A stretch of DNA of 64,000 nucleotides from Fasciolopsis buskii (Eukaryota > Platyhelminthes > Trematoda > Plagiorchiida > Fasciolidae), in NCBI GenBank assembly GCA_008360955.1, contig LUCM01008726.1, forward strand, positions 127,590-191,589, written 5' to 3'. Under the pieces are notes generated by a model, which saw nothing but the letters and a program-made list of their open reading frames with translations, did not search any database and had not been told where the DNA came from. The position numbers were made by a program, and so were the translations under genes. Shown here in pieces: positions 51,501-62,920 of this stretch; the first letter of the stretch is position 1; each line of letters starts with the position of its first letter.

Positions 51501-52182
51501 GATGTTGATGACCATCGAAATTACAACTCTTACTTTAACTCATCCTAATAACGTCGTTCTTTTGTCCGCTTTTTTCTGCAAAGATTTTTCATTCCGCAAT
51601 CTATTTCATACATCTTAGCGGGGTAAGTTTCCGGTCATTATAATGCAGGACGAATAGAATTCGAAAAATTGCTCCAGTCCATCCGTCTTGTAGGTGAGTG
51701 TTTTGCTGGCAATCTTAGTTAGTATTTCTTCTAATGCAATTTGGGCTAAACTATTCAAAATGAAGAGGAGTCTGTTTTTTCCCAAAAATCAGTTTGTGTA
51801 TACAAATTGAAGGGGTCAATGTGAAAATGGAATGTTACTGCCGTCTAAGACTCAACACATCACACTAAATGCCACTACAACGTATGTTGAAAAACAAACC
51901 CCCTTCGTATTCAAGAATCAAAAAATACCCTGTGTTAGAAGAATCCGAGCTGTGAAAACTACTCTTGTTACCAATACCCACGACATAGGCTGGAGGTCTT
52001 GTAAATCTCATGCCGTCCTACATCAAGTAAGTCATGTTCATCCAGTTGCTCGTGCACATTTTGATAGTCTAATTTAAATTTCTCTTTCATTCTTCGGGAT
52101 GACAAATAAGGCAACGCCTAAGTGATATCCTAGGCATGCGAAATTCCTCTTCACTAGTTATTCGTTTGAAAAACTGACTCAC

Positions 52183-52373
52183 CAGTTCCGCGAAGTTGGA
52201 TCCACCCTTTGTAACGCGACTCTTCCACTGAGTCAATGGGGCCAATTCATTCCCGGTGGTATAGTAAATCACAAAGTGTTCCGGAACAATTCCACCACTA
52301 GGAGCACTCCATTCCACGCGAGCCGCATTGGGTGACGTACGAAAAGCGCGCACGTTGTCGGGAGTTGTAGGAG
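52183..52373 (-). CDS. Receptor tyrosine phosphatase exon: first half of an FN3 domain
   Basis: A 191-base exon (63 codons plus two bases), acceptor ACCGTTATTTCAG, donor GAACTG|GTGAGT (phase 0). It reads PTTPDNVRAFRTSPNA, RVEWSAP, then GIVPEHFVIYYTT and an acidic-basic loop with QWKSR: the A-B-C-C' strands of an FN3 domain with its conserved Pro and Trp. It ends NFAEL, and the next exon opens TNLDPKLTY, completing the E-F motif exactly in phase. It is one of the clearest FN3 segments in the window. Confidence 0.92.
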
Positions 52374-52801
52374 CTGAAATAACGGTGTTTGAAGAAGCGG
52401 AACAAAGAGAAGAGATGAAACTGCATACAGTTAATGGGGCGTAATCGGACGGAGTAGTTATCCGGTTGGTCTAAGCTCAGCTCACTGGTTTCCAACGTTT
52501 CCTGATAGCTAATCCTAACATTTAATTATTCTGCTAACAGCACGCACAATGATCAATATATGGACCAGTTCTTTTGCAAGCAAAATGAACGCCTAAAGGC
52601 TTGGGATGTTGATGGAACTTTCGATCTCTTTTTTTCTGGTTTTTAATGGGTGCAAAGCATATTTTATGCTGCGATATCAGCATTAAGTTTTACTCTCTCC
52701 TGTGGACCTCTGCATATGAAGGTTCCGATAAAACAATTATTAGGGTAGTATAGTGAACGATAGGAAGAGGTACGGACACCGTAGAGAAAAATTCAAAATA
52801 C
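52374..52801 (-). other. Short RPTP intron (if the upstream exon is real)
   Basis: 428 bases between the tentative exon 52802-52903 and exon 52183-52373. No feature was recognised. Confidence 0.45.
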
Positions 52802-52903
52802 TTAGTTCATCCGGGAGCATCTTGCGCACGTAAACATCCGTCGTCTCAGTTTGTGCATATCCAAACCGAGGAGTATCAGAATCATAGACACTGTCCGCTT
52901 TAT
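52802..52903 (-). CDS. Tentative RPTP exon: end of an FN3 domain
   Basis: A 102-base segment with a good acceptor (CAAGCTTTGCTGCAG) and a fair donor (AACTAA|GTATTT). It starts with two bases and ends in phase 1, as exon 52183-52373 requires. The translation ends TTDVYVRKMLPDEL; joining gives TPTTPDNVRA, a natural FN3-to-FN3 junction with a strand G before it. The first part (SVYDSDTPRFGYAQ) would be a long F-G loop. No FN3 signature residue other than the strand G pattern is present, so phase agreement and the plausible junction carry the call. The next exon upstream was not found. Confidence 0.45.
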   Translation of the reverse strand: MKRTVSMILILLGLDMHKLRRRMFTCARCSRMN

Positions 52904-55900
52904 CTGCAGCAAAGCTTGTGATGTGGGATGCAAAGCGTTTCACTTTGCACAAAGTACAAATTAGTTTTAAAGAATCGATGTGTTTATGATAGGGTCCGTC
53001 GAATGCGAACCATGTTCCATTGTTTGCGATATGAAAACGAAGCTACACCACATCAAGTCTTGTCCAATCACAGAATTATAATACACCGGTCGATTAGCTT
53101 TACTGGTGATCATTTACTGTGCACTTGATTCATTCTACTTCGTAATCAAATTAGAAACCAAAGAAAGAAATTGGTTTCTATAGCGATCCACATGGAAAAT
53201 TCAAGTTTTGGTTGAAGTCAGTTAGCCAAATTTCGGTACGTTATGCCCCAGACTTGAGAAGTCATTAACCCTGATGCAATTCAGTGCCAAGGATTATCAT
53301 ATGCTGACTGCCAGTTTGAGCATCCACGTAATATCCAACAGCATGAATCTTCGTGGATTAATTCGTGGGATGTTTTACTGGGCAGTCGGACCACCTCTTG
53401 ACGTTAAACTTGTCCATTTTCCTCTCCAAAGAGGGCAGAAAACCACTTAGCATTCATCAGGAAAGGTTGAACACTTGCAAATTCGTTCTCCGGGTTTTCC
53501 GGCTGCTCACCTTTATCGTTACTTTCGGAAGTTCAACTTTACGCACGTGCACAAATGCCTCTTACATCTCTTGCGATCTGTAAGGTCCTCTGTTTAGTAT
53601 TCAGCATGGATGTCCGAAAGTATTCTTTTAGAAAAAGGGGTAAACTTGCATACACCTACATATGCGATCAATCTACTTGCCACCGTGATGATAATTCTTT
53701 TCGCAACAGACACCAATTAAGTAGAGTGTGCTTGACCCGAGGATCGACCAACTGCATTGCTGTAGTACGTAAGCTAGATATCACGTGGCCATCACATCTG
53801 AACTGTGTTGACTTTTTATTGTAACCGGGTAGCTCTAGGTCACCGTTTTGAATCTGATTGGATAAGTGTCTTTTCTGGCTTTAGTTCATGATTTTTTCCA
53901 CTATTCCACGCCTCATATTGAGAAGCTATCAATCTCCTTTTCAAGAAGCCCTGGCATTGTCCATGTTACACTGTGAAATCAGACAGAAAACATGTGTAGG
54001 GCAATTTACAGCAGTGTGGCCATATTCAAGCATCACATTTCTCATTTTAAGCTGTGAACCAACAAGTTCACCTTCACGAGTCAAAAAGGCAGAAACTAAC
54101 GGACTGATTAAGCGGGTGCACCAGATCAATCTGTTGTAATCGCATAACAAACACTCATAACCAACTACTAACTGAACACCGTCTGTGAGCTCCCGTGACT
54201 TGATGGTGCTTCAACTAATCTTGACCATTTACTGCTAGTTTACATAAGTGTTCAGATATCCATTCTGCAGACTCGCGGATCTCCCATAATTCAATCGCTT
54301 TCTATTCTCATTTCTTTTTATCAAAATGAAAGCCAGTCGGCTTGGATAGAGCCTTAAAATGACACGTTTCTTCTGAAATTTTAAGGTCATCAGAAGTCTG
54401 ATCTACGCACCCGTTCATCATCCCTCCGCCAACTGTTTGATTCTGGTGAATGACCAAGAATATCAAAGTGGGTAGTGTACAGTTAACATAAGATTAAACA
54501 GAAATGTTTTGCAATGCAAATATTTATCCCGAGTGGACGGAACACAAGGTGCCAGAGTTATAAAAGCCATTTAAACTCAAAATGGATGATGCTATTATCT
54601 GAGACTGGATATCAACGGACTAAACGTCACTTGCCCTAGACGTTACATCGAGAAGAATTTTACGTATAGTTCCAAGTACCGGAGACCGGGAGTTACTGGT
54701 ACTACCGAACGTACACGTCGATCAATAAAATAGCCAGCCGCAACGAAACATATATAAGCTCATGTAATTTATGCATCCATGGTAGTGTTTTTATAGTGAC
54801 ACGGTTCTTATGACTGTAGTTCACATACCAAAAACAATACCTTTTTGCATTTAATCATTGGATTGAAATCAACATCTCTCTGGGACAAACCAATAGCATC
54901 GGAGATCCGGATTTAAATCAGCAACCTTAAACTTCAAAGACGTTGTTGCCACTGCGCTATCATAGCCCGTAGAACCCAAATAATTAGTTCAGGATTCAAG
55001 GCTGCGCATCCGCTTTCGAAGGACGTAACTTAACAAACCTGACTGTGGCTGTTGAGTTAGCGTTGTAGGGACCATCTAGTTTAACAAACAGCAGATCTGA
55101 ACAGCATCAGGAAGATTCTGCGCGGGTACAAGGAACCTTAACATATCACACCTTGTTCTTAAAGCAATCTTAGCAAACACCTCAGTACCATTCTTCTTCT
55201 TATTCCGAAAAGTTACCTACAGCAATAAACTAAAATTGGTTTCATAGACACCCGTCTTCTGTGCTTTTTTATCTGCCTATCACCTGCGGACGCACTGTCC
55301 ATTTTGTTTCTATCAGTATAGCAGCACAGGCACGGCAGTGAACACGATCACAGAGAACATATGGTGCTGGGCAAGGAACCAATCTTCGAAAGCAAATCAA
55401 CCACTTCAGTATTTTCTTAAGTTCAACGTCGAACGACTTGAATTACAAGCGTCATTTTCCGTTTTCATATGATTTTATGGGGTTGACTTCAGTGAAGCAC
55501 AAGGGGTTATAAACATGCTTTGATTTCACCAAGCCGTCGAAAGGGCTGCCTTAAAAGGGAAATTTCGGTGCCCATCATGAAGCTGGCAAGTGTATCCAGA
55601 TCGATAAGTTTATGCAAATGCTTTTGTCCTCACTCTTATCCACAGTCAGTTCATCTTCCTAAGGGAAAAAACGGGCTAACGTAAGCATCACCTGAATCAC
55701 ACGTTATCGGCGGTGACCTCAACCCCTGGGAATGGAGTGGACAGTGGATGGAGGTGGAGACGTCAAATCGCACGACAAACTCTGTAGTGGCCCGCACCCG
55801 ACTATGTTCTGCTTTCCTCGCCTGGTACAGACTGACAAAAAAGAAATTCCACCTCTGATGACATCTGCGAGTTACACACTCACTTTCACAAACACAGACA

Positions 55901-58188
55901 GTCAAACGAAAACATGAGTTGCTTGGACCAGTCAGATATAATGTACAAAACCGGTAAGCACGTGCATGGCTGGGCGACCGAGTGAACGGCTGTCTGACGG
56001 GACAGTTACGGGCACTGTTTACGTTGTCCCGAACACGTTCACGTCTTTCTCTCAAGAGTACGAAAAAAGGAAGAAAAAAGGAAGGTTTAAGCAGGACGAT
56101 CCTATTTACGATCAAACTGATAAAACTGGAGTGACCGTCGGAATCCACAGAATCTGGCCCAGGATTCGGGCCGATTCTCATGTATATGTGTATGTGAGTG
56201 TCAGAATCAACCTTTGGACAACAACGGTTCGGGATTCATGCAGCCAAAGCATCAGTCGGAAAGTTTACGGGAACCTGTGTGCATGAACACTGCGAACCCA
56301 AACTCTCTAAGGAGTAGAAACGCGCGTATTTAGCACGATTTGGGTGTGAAGATTTCACACATTTTTATTTATCTTCCATCCCAAAATCCTTCAGAGAAAC
56401 ATGTGCGAAACTGGAATTTTGTTGTTACTTACTTCTATGGTATACGAAAAAAATAATCTGTCAATGTGTAAGTCAAACCGATTTTTGCCTTCTTCCGCGT
56501 AGTTATTCCGTAACGCAGGACACAGTTTACCCGACTGTAAACAATACCAGGTTCAGCTGGAAAATCTTGCAACGTGCTCTGCATCGGATTATGCCCCCCA
56601 GTACAGGATGCCCTCTATTTCAGTCATATGAAACTAACTGGGCATACCGGTTACCATAACTGGAATTGTCAACTTATGAGGACGAAAATTGGCATTCATT
56701 TGGGAGTTGCCCCATTTGTTTGTTTCTTTGAAGGATTACAAAAATGGTTTTACTGACTGGCAATCCACCGGCACTCTGCTGGCCCCCACTTGGGTACACG
56801 GTGATGCTCAGTGTCGTTGTTCTGCTTGATTTTTGGGTCATACACATTGAAGGAAATGCAGTGAGAATTCCTTGCAAGTTAGGGAATGGCTTCACGACGA
56901 GAACCGAAAGTTTTGATCGAAGATATGGCGTCATTGGGCGCGTTAACCAGATTATGTCCAAATGACTTCATCCCATCAATGCCTGTCACTGTACACACCT
57001 AGTAGCAGGGCGCGGCAGAATTCACGAAGGGGCTGAAGTAGCTATTTGGTACCCGAGTAACGTTTGTTCAGCTATCGAGCGAGTTCTTCGCTCGTGGGCA
57101 AAATCCATTAGCAAGGGTTATTGCATCAAGTAATTTACCGATGGTTTCCTACAAAGTGCATGTTGACAAGAATATTTGCATACATTCAGCAAAGACCTGC
57201 GTAAAGAATAAGTGTTGTAATAAGCGTGTCGACAGGGCGAAACAGTGAGAACGAAACAGGCGGTAGAAAGAAACAGTATGCAGAATCCATCAATTGTCAC
57301 CTTTTCCACTCTGTTCCTGCACATCATGGGTTACCACAGAGACCCATGTTTCCTATGTGGGCTTGCTAATATTAGGTTGCCCAAGCCGAAGTAGAGGATT
57401 GGCTTAGGTAACCCTACCCCGAGAACCTGGCAGAAAGTTCTGACCCACAAGGTCTCGTAACCCGCTGCAGGTCGATGACTTATCCCTCAGTCAACCCGCA
57501 CTTCGAGTAAGGCCAAGTATCCTGGGTGTTCATTATACACTTCCATCTCGGGCGTCGATGAGCACATAATCGTATGCTTTGTACGTCGCCCATGACTGGA
57601 CTGGAATTAAGAACCTTCGCTTGTAGACTAACTACCAAAGACCAGTCAACCCGGCGGAGAACAGTGGGAATCAATCGTCGTCCTCGGACTTCAGGGAAAG
57701 CACATACGAGAGTAAGCACTGAACACGCCTTCCTTAGCAGAGGCTGTTTGAATCCCAGGTCACCTGTCATTATTTCAAGAGGCATACAAGGCGAATAATC
57801 ATCTCAGGGCCTGGAAACATCAACCTCCAACCATATTTGATACAATAGGATTATACCCGTTCCATTCAGGCGTTTCATTATCCGATTAAAAACTCGAAAC
57901 TTAAATTTCTCTTAAACACAAATGAGAACTTCATTTACTGCCCTACTGCATGCTCCTGATTGAACTGTATTGTATTGCGATGTATGGTCTTGTCTTGTAT
58001 TGCTCAGACTACTGCGTACAAAAAATACTGTCGCATCTGAGTCAAAAATCACGGGTAGAAATCAGAAAAAATTACTCTCGTCAACTTCTAAAAATGAAAT
58101 AAAAACTCATCGGGGAAGGATCTGAGCACATTACGATAGGTTGCTCAAGAATTCGGCTGAAATAGGGTCACGGTTTGTCAAGATGCGC
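52904..58188. other. Stretch without recognised genes upstream of the tentative exon
   Basis: This is expected to be an intron of the RPTP gene, since the signal peptide, Ig and further FN3 exons must lie upstream on the minus strand. I found no FN3 or Ig signature with proper splice sites. The 55.65-56.29 kb part is open on both strands and somewhat richer in GC, and may be a repeat. A pentamer tract lies at 57962-58003. Other ORFs are unremarkable. Confidence 0.5.
57962..58003. repeat. TGTAT/TTGCG pentanucleotide repeat, copy 2
   Basis: An interrupted TGTAT tract like the one at 29753-29830. Both lie shortly after a CTACTGCATGCTCC motif (57945-57958, and 29018-29031 upstream of the other tract), suggesting a shared element. 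Confidence 0.6.
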
Positions 58189-58858
58189 NNNNNNNNNNNN
58201 NNNNNNNNNNNNNNNNNNNNNNNNNNNNNNNNNNNNNNNNNNNNNNNNNNNNNNNNNNNNNNNNNNNNNNNNNNNNNNNNNNNNNNNNNNNNNNNNNNNN
58301 NNNNNNNNNNNNNNNNNNNNNNNNNNNNNNNNNNNNNNNNNNNNNNNNNNNNNNNNNNNNNNNNNNNNNNNNNNNNNNNNNNNNNNNNNNNNNNNNNNNN
58401 NNNNNNNNNNNNNNNNNNNNNNNNNNNNNNNNNNNNNNNNNNNNNNNNNNNNNNNNNNNNNNNNNNNNNNNNNNNNNNNNNNNNNNNNNNNNNNNNNNNN
58501 NNNNNNNNNNNNNNNNNNNNNNNNNNNNNNNNNNNNNNNNNNNNNNNNNNNNNNNNNNNNNNNNNNNNNNNNNNNNNNNNNNNNNNNNNNNNNNNNNNNN
58601 NNNNNNNNNNNNNNNNNNNNNNNNNNNNNNNNNNNNNNNNNNNNNNNNNNNNNNNNNNNNNNNNNNNNNNNNNNNNNNNNNNNNNNNNNNNNNNNNNNNN
58701 NNNNNNNNNNNNNNNNNNNNNNNNNNNNNNNNNNNNNNNNNNNNNNNNNNNNNNNNNNNNNNNNNNNNNNNNNNNNNNNNNNNNNNNNNNNNNNNNNNNN
58801 NNNNNNNNNNNNNNNNNNNNNNNNNNNNNNNNNNNNNNNNNNNNNNNNNNNNNNNNNN
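58189..58858. other. Assembly gap (670 N)
   Basis: A run of undetermined bases. ORFs that span it are artefacts. It begins just at the 3' end of the CR1-type LINE, so the missing part probably includes the end of its reverse transcriptase. Confidence 1.
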
Positions 58859-61078
58859 GTAGAAGTTGTGGGAAAAACTTTTAAAAGTCATCGTTGCTCG
58901 AAACGACTTGAGAGACGGAAACATCATCGGCATACGAAAACAGGTGACAGGGGGAGTTAGCTGATAAGTCGCTGATGTAAGTAGGGAAGAAATACGGTGA
59001 AAGAGCAGCACCCTGAAGCTCGCCTGAGTTGTTAACCAACGGAGTTGAAGTTTTACCGTCCATTTTATGCACTGGGTTCGCTTAGTAAACTAATCAGAAA
59101 GCCATGCTAATAAAGACCTTGGACAATCAAATGTTTCCAATTTGTGAAGTGGAAGAGACTGTGGAACCGAGTCGAATACCGACGAACAGTCCAGAAAGGT
59201 GCAGCGCACATATCTCATCGGTGCTTCTAAGGACTTACAAATGTGATGAATAAGGGAGGTAACCGCAGCCAAAATAAAACTGTTAGATTTATAGACAAAT
59301 TGAAAGGAGTCATTATGTCGATAAATAGAAGAACGCAGGCTCTCAAGTACAACATGCTCCGTCAGTTTAAGACCAGAAGACGTTAAGGTGATGGGGTGAA
59401 AGCGCTTCGCTAAAACAGTAGAACTGCTAGATTTTGGGCTGGGAATGATAGTGACCAGTCTCCAGCAGTCGGGGATAGAAGACGGGCTCAATAATGTATT
59501 AATCAGAGAAGTGAACACATCCCTTAAGGCTACAGCATCATGCATTAAAAGAGCTGAGAGCAGACTGTCAGAGCCAACTGCGCATAAGGTCAAGCATTTC
59601 TTCCCTAGAAAAACCTGTGACTCTCACATCGTCACCTTGTCCGAATATGACTGGAGTATAAGTGGAAGGATGGATAAAAAAAGCATGATTGATGCTGTCG
59701 ACATTCGCAGAACTTTTCACGTTTTTCCTTCTTCTTGCACAAAAGTCGAATACCTTACCATAATAATCGGTTGTTGTTACCATTCAAGAGTTGGCTGGCG
59801 AATGTCATGTCGATGCTCTTAATCTTAGTTTTTCAATAGGCTGGAAATATACGGCACACTTGAGTTAATACGGGAATTGTATAAGTGCCCCTTGTGTTGT
59901 CTTGGAGAGTTCAGTATTTGGGAAATGCGGCCACTCAAGACGAATAGCGTTTCTAAGGAACAACAGATATGAAATATTGCGTTGACCTTCTCTGTGAAAA
60001 CTCTGATGCTGTCATTGATCAGGGTTCAAAAGAGAAACAAGCAGATGCATGTGAAAGGAATTTCTGAAGAAGGGTAAGGTTGTTGTGTGAAAAAGTACGG
60101 AGGTGAATTTGGATTTGATTTGTTTGTCTGAAGAAACGCAAGGATGACCGAGAATTTATCTTGGGTTTTAGCAGAGGCAGACAGTGATCACTACTTGAGA
60201 AGGGAGTATATAGTTTCAAGAAGAGATCAGGGTAGTTTCTAATAGCTCTATCTAAAACGGAGTTGGCTCCGGTGGGAGAAACGCAAAGGTCAGTCAAATC
60301 AAACACATTCCATGGTTGGGTTGATGAATGATTGAAATCACTTACGCAGACTACCCTCAAGAAGAAGAACAATAAGTACTAGAAGACTCGAAAAATGGTG
60401 TGGTATTTTGTCGTCATCAAAAGGGGGCAACATATAAATTCGTAATGATTGTACCAGTATATCGGAATAGCCTGGGATGACATTGTGTCACGAGACAGTC
60501 AGTTCCACTTATTGAGTACGCATAAACAACTTCGGATTTGTCAGACCGGAAGGAGTTTATGTAGGTTACCACACTGCTTCTAGTCTTTCTCTGGTTTGAA
60601 ACTCTGTCCAGCCGATAGAGTCTGAAGCTGTCTGTTGACACGAGCGAATCAGCAATGTCCGGGTTCAGCCAAGATTCTTGTATGCAGATGACACTTGTGA
60701 ACATGGATCGGTGATTGAAGTGTGAGGGACAGATCGTTTTCGTAAACGGACAGCAGATGTTGGTACTCAACAATACCGGAATGAATATCTTGGTCGGGGC
60801 GAGGTAAGGGCTGCCTGCCAGCCAACACCAGTGCCTCTCCTAGATGGATTAGATTTTTGAGGTGTAACATTGTGTGATCCCAGTCCGTGTTGAGAAGCAA
60901 TAAGGTTTTCAAACAACGATAATTCCGACCGATTGCAGCAGCGAACGCAGCCCATAATGGAACCGAAAATCGTGCAAGAAAACGACGATATAACGACGAG
61001 GCAGAACTGTTGCGCAGTTAATCCAATGGCGCGCCACTTCCTACGTAGCAAAAGCGCCTTAGATACGAATTTATTCAC
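58859..61078 (-). mobile_element. CR1-type non-LTR retrotransposon, frameshifted, truncated by the gap
   Basis: Read on the minus strand from about 61.08 kb. First a 5' ORF piece, then an AP-like endonuclease: VICIQESWLNPDI (the E-T-W-L type motif), a YRLDR segment, SDFN (from GDFN) and FSSSDHC, the C-terminal SDH motif. The reverse transcriptase follows: RFHPITLTSSGLKLTE (RP..LTS...K..E), FQFVYKSNS, YVRCTFLDCSSVFDSV (the D..SAFD block), LQGAALSPY (PQG.VLSP) and FSYADDVSV, the catalytic YADD box, intact. The frame changes at least at about 60.4, 60.0, 59.6 and 59.08 kb, so the copy is inactive. The 3' end falls in the gap. Clade assignment (CR1/jockey-like) comes from motif style. Confidence 0.85.
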
Positions 61079-62740
61079 ATTGTTATTGCATAAACGAAAA
61101 TCGAATTGATTTTAGGGAAATTGAAGCCACTCATGGCTGGCGCGTCTTGCCAGACCAATTCCACAAACATTCAATTTCAGACGTTGCGCGGCTACCCAAA
61201 TTAACCACCGGTTAACGCGCCTCGAAATCACCTTCCCTTAGCAAACGCAACTTGCCACGCATAACACCCGAGGATAAATACAGCGCTGAGATTGCTCGAT
61301 ATTGCAGCCCATTTCAAGCTGACCCGGTTCGACCTGTGTGTGTTAACCCCATATGTATACTGTCGATCCTCGTCGGGTTACAAGTGGATTCATATGTGCG
61401 TCTGGCCTACTGGTCAGCCACTAAAGTTGTCCGAGGTTTAAGCCGGTTCCCAAAAGGCTTTTAGCCAAAACCGGCCGTTTTCAGTCTTGACCCATAGGCT
61501 TAGCAAACAAACTGTAATCAAGTCGACTTTATCAAATTCAGTCAAAACACTCTGGCTTATTCTCCCAACAATAAATAATACGAAGTTTTATTTCTTGCAG
61601 GTAGTGAGGTCGAGGCTTTGGCTGCATAATCGCGAGCGTGATATTCTACAAGGCAGTTACCGCTACAACGGCCTCGAAACTGTATCGCAAACCGACCAGA
61701 GTTTGTTTCTACGTCGAGTCCGCATCGTCCAACTATTCGGCCTATCTCCTATTACGACGGCATTTTTAGAGCGCCAGTTTTAAGCTAAGAAATCAAACGA
61801 ACTGTGATGTCGACAAACTTACTTGTTGGACTTTACCGGACGCTGTTTCCAGTGGCTCAAATCAGAAAGTGGACTAATCAAAATCTTGATTGCTCGGAAC
61901 CAATAGACACCGAAAAGCCGTGTAATATTTGAGTGGTATAAATGTATTCAGGCACACGTTAGTTGTGTTTTCAAGTGGAAGAATTCGGATCACTTTGCAA
62001 GATGTTTTTGTGTGCTCATAACTGCGACAGTGTTTTAATTAACCCGGAAATGTAGCCTGTTTCCATTGGATTAATCCATGTATTAAAAAAACGAAAACAT
62101 TTACAGCTTGAGTAATGTACATCAATTTTAAACAAGTAGTTCCCAGTTACGATCTAAAAATTCGACACCAGTACGAAGGTTTATCTCATTTTCCCTAGCA
62201 CTTTTGCAACAATAGTCCTTGTGAAAATCGGTAGTTGGAAGAATTGCTGACCTTAGAATATCCCCGAGCAGTTTAAGCTTCACTCAATTACAGCGACGTG
62301 GCTCGAGACAAACTAGCTGTGGGTCATGACCAATGGACTGTGAGATTTGGGCAAAGAAGTGCTGCTTTTGGCAGATTCGTAAAATTAAACACAGAAGACT
62401 CGAGGACAATGGCTGAAGACGTTCTAAAATAGAATGGTTCTACATCGTCTAGCGTTGAGGATTACAAAACACGGCAGTGAACCTGACTAGCCCAGTGGTA
62501 CCGCCTGACTCAATATTGTGGACTGGAGCTTCTGTTTTTGCTCGTCGGATCTGGGTTAAAAAACGATCAAACAGTGGCTCTTAACAGAATTTGGGCACCC
62601 TGTATGGGGAACTATTCTGTATTTGATTTTCTTGCCAGCATCTAATTTAAGTCACGAGAATTGTGCAGAGATAATTTCTAGACATTTTTCGTTGCTTAGC
62701 CAAAGCCAACCTTCAGCGAGGTGCATTTACTTCCGAAGCC

Positions 62741-62855
62741 AGTCCTTGACTAACGAACGAAAACCGTCTACAAATTACCATCTTGGTTCATAAATGGACT
62801 CATTCACCATGGACACTTCTAGTGATTCAAATTAGAATCTACTGCGAAAACCGAC
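62741..62855. repeat. Dispersed repeat, copy 2 (pair with 11.3 kb)
   Basis: It aligns with 11326-11445 in the same orientation (see that entry for the shared blocks). No family is assigned. Confidence 0.55.
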
Positions 62856-62883
62856 ACTGGAGTGTGCACCTGGAGAGATGATG

Positions 62884-62920
<37 letters not shown>
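62884..62920. repeat. Compound (GT)n(GA)n microsatellite
   Basis: About 13 bases of GT repeat run directly into about 24 bases of GA repeat. Confidence 0.95.

Larger units (their letters stand above)
46856..52182 (-). other. RPTP intron with RTE-type LINE relic and GAT-rich satellite
   Basis: The 5,327-base intron inside one FN3 domain. It holds a decayed RTE-type LINE (about 49.0-50.1 kb) and a GAT-rich tract (51.1-51.5 kb). No coding exon was recognised. The sequence at 47.0-49.0 kb shows nothing beyond a degraded tRNA-like box B near 47,940 on the minus strand. Confidence 0.8.

Noticed and set aside
51118..51618. 166-residue Met-rich plus ORF and 110-residue Ile-rich minus ORF
   Set aside because: Both come from the GAT-rich satellite, which is open in several frames; composition is not protein-like.
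54071..54140. Small minus-strand segment ending CGTGAAG|GTGAAC, considered as the next upstream RPTP exon
   Set aside because: It is in phase with the tentative 52802-52903 exon, but the translation lacks the Tyr and pattern of an FN3 F strand.
56440..56620. Minus-strand stretch with LRYG-like residues, considered as an FN3 exon
   Set aside because: The frame hits a stop before the only good donor (GTAAGT at about 56,430) and lacks the FN3 Trp.
58141..59011. Long ORFs spanning the N run
   Set aside because: They are artefacts of translating undetermined bases.
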